Below the pieces are notes generated by a model. The model worked only from the letters and a program-made list of their open reading frames with translations. It was not told the DNA's origin and did not search any database. Below are positions 63,507 to 64,000 of a stretch of DNA of 64,000 nt, one piece after another (position 1 is the stretch's first letter; every line of letters starts with the position of its first letter). The stretch is from Burkholderia sp. FERM BP-3421 (GTDB lineage: Bacteria > Pseudomonadota > Gammaproteobacteria > Burkholderiales > Burkholderiaceae), in contig NZ_CP117782.1 of assembly GCF_028657905.1 (NCBI RefSeq), forward strand, positions 2,480,001-2,544,000, read 5' to 3'. The position numbers and the translations under genes are program-made.

Positions 63507-64000
63507 GCATCAATTAATAACCGCGACGGCAAGAATCGGCGGCGCGCGACCATACCGGATCGAGGTCACGCACCGTTCGCGGCAGCCGTCCGATCAGGAG
63601 CATCACGTCGCGCGAACACGGCCAAAAGCACCACGGTGCTCATCGAGCTCATTGCAAATGGACTTCATCTTCGGTAAATACCGCGATTTTCTCATTCATT
63701 TAATTCAGATTTATCTCAATCATTAGATTCAAATCCACCACTTCCTCCGCCTCATATTTTCATATCGTGAAGGCAGGCGTTAACCACGGCCAATCAAGCC
63801 GTCTTGCGTGCTTCGTCGAACTGGCATCCGATTATTGAAAATACATTTAAAAATCCGACAAAACAAAAAGCCACGATACCTTTGCTAGTACTTGTTCAAT
63901 GTCATCGAAATAAAACCCTCAGTAATATCCGTCCGCGCTTCGAGAAATATCGGAGGCGCACGCGGCCGACCAAAAACGAGGCATTCGAGTTTGAACATGC
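63507..64000. other. Gene-free right end, increasingly AT-rich
   Basis: About 490 bp with no supportable gene on either strand. From about 63650 the composition is AT-rich. It should contain the promoter of the MarR-efflux operon at its left. What lies beyond the window edge is unknown. Confidence 0.45.

Overview
The window is a gene-dense, GC-rich stretch typical of a Burkholderia (Burkholderiaceae) chromosome. The assignment rests on the protein sequences (AspRS, UbiE/UbiB/UbiJ, DUF502, DUF971, a DUF3683-FAD-FeS giant protein), the codon use and the conserved core gene order. The species cannot be fixed from the sequence alone. No rRNA, tRNA, CRISPR array or insertion sequence was seen.

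1-14.8 kb is core housekeeping. In order it holds the 5' half of aspS, a DUF502 membrane protein, an FmdB zinc ribbon, a TPMT-like methyltransferase, ubiB, ubiJ, a Tim44-domain protein, ubiE, DUF971, a HIT hydrolase, a 1337-residue FAD/Fe-S oxidoreductase, ilvA and queF. 14.9-15.8 kb carries a hicA-hicB toxin-antitoxin pair with a probable operator.

16.1-20.5 kb looks like a D-amino-acid catabolic module: RidA, N-acyl-D-amino-acid deacylase and an RpiR regulator, divergent from a PLP-dependent D-amino-acid deaminase that contains a coding minisatellite. 20.6-27.7 kb is mixed: PfpI protein, MarR with an MFS pump, EcsC, an esterase, a CHRD protein, a candidate small RNA, an internally duplicated outer-membrane barrel and a lipoprotein.

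27.8-53.7 kb is an exopolysaccharide region. It has three glycosyltransferases, a Wza-type export protein, a WcaJ-type priming transferase, ManC, a Wzx-type flippase, a PAP2 phosphatase, two Crp/Fnr regulators, a sigma-54 activator and a GGDEF-EAL protein. No Wzc-type co-polymerase or Wzy polymerase is visible. A near-consensus sigma-54 promoter drives the priming/export operon. Embedded in the region is the most unusual system here: six genes joined by five consecutive 4-bp stop/start overlaps. They encode a carrier protein, an acyl-CoA dehydrogenase-like flavoprotein, an aminoacyl-tRNA-synthetase-like amino acid:carrier-protein ligase, a DUF1839 protein, a GH2 beta-mannosidase-like protein and a fusion of two alpha/beta hydrolases resembling exosortase-A-associated hydrolases. 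I infer that it makes an amino-acid-derived group on a carrier protein, perhaps to decorate the polysaccharide.

54.1-64 kb holds an aldolase-II gene divergent from a LysR regulator, a DUF3857/transglutaminase-like protein, and a complete tripartite efflux operon (two MarR regulators, outer-membrane factor, EmrA-type adaptor, EmrB-type pump) with a dyad operator candidate upstream. The last ~540 bases hold no gene I can support.
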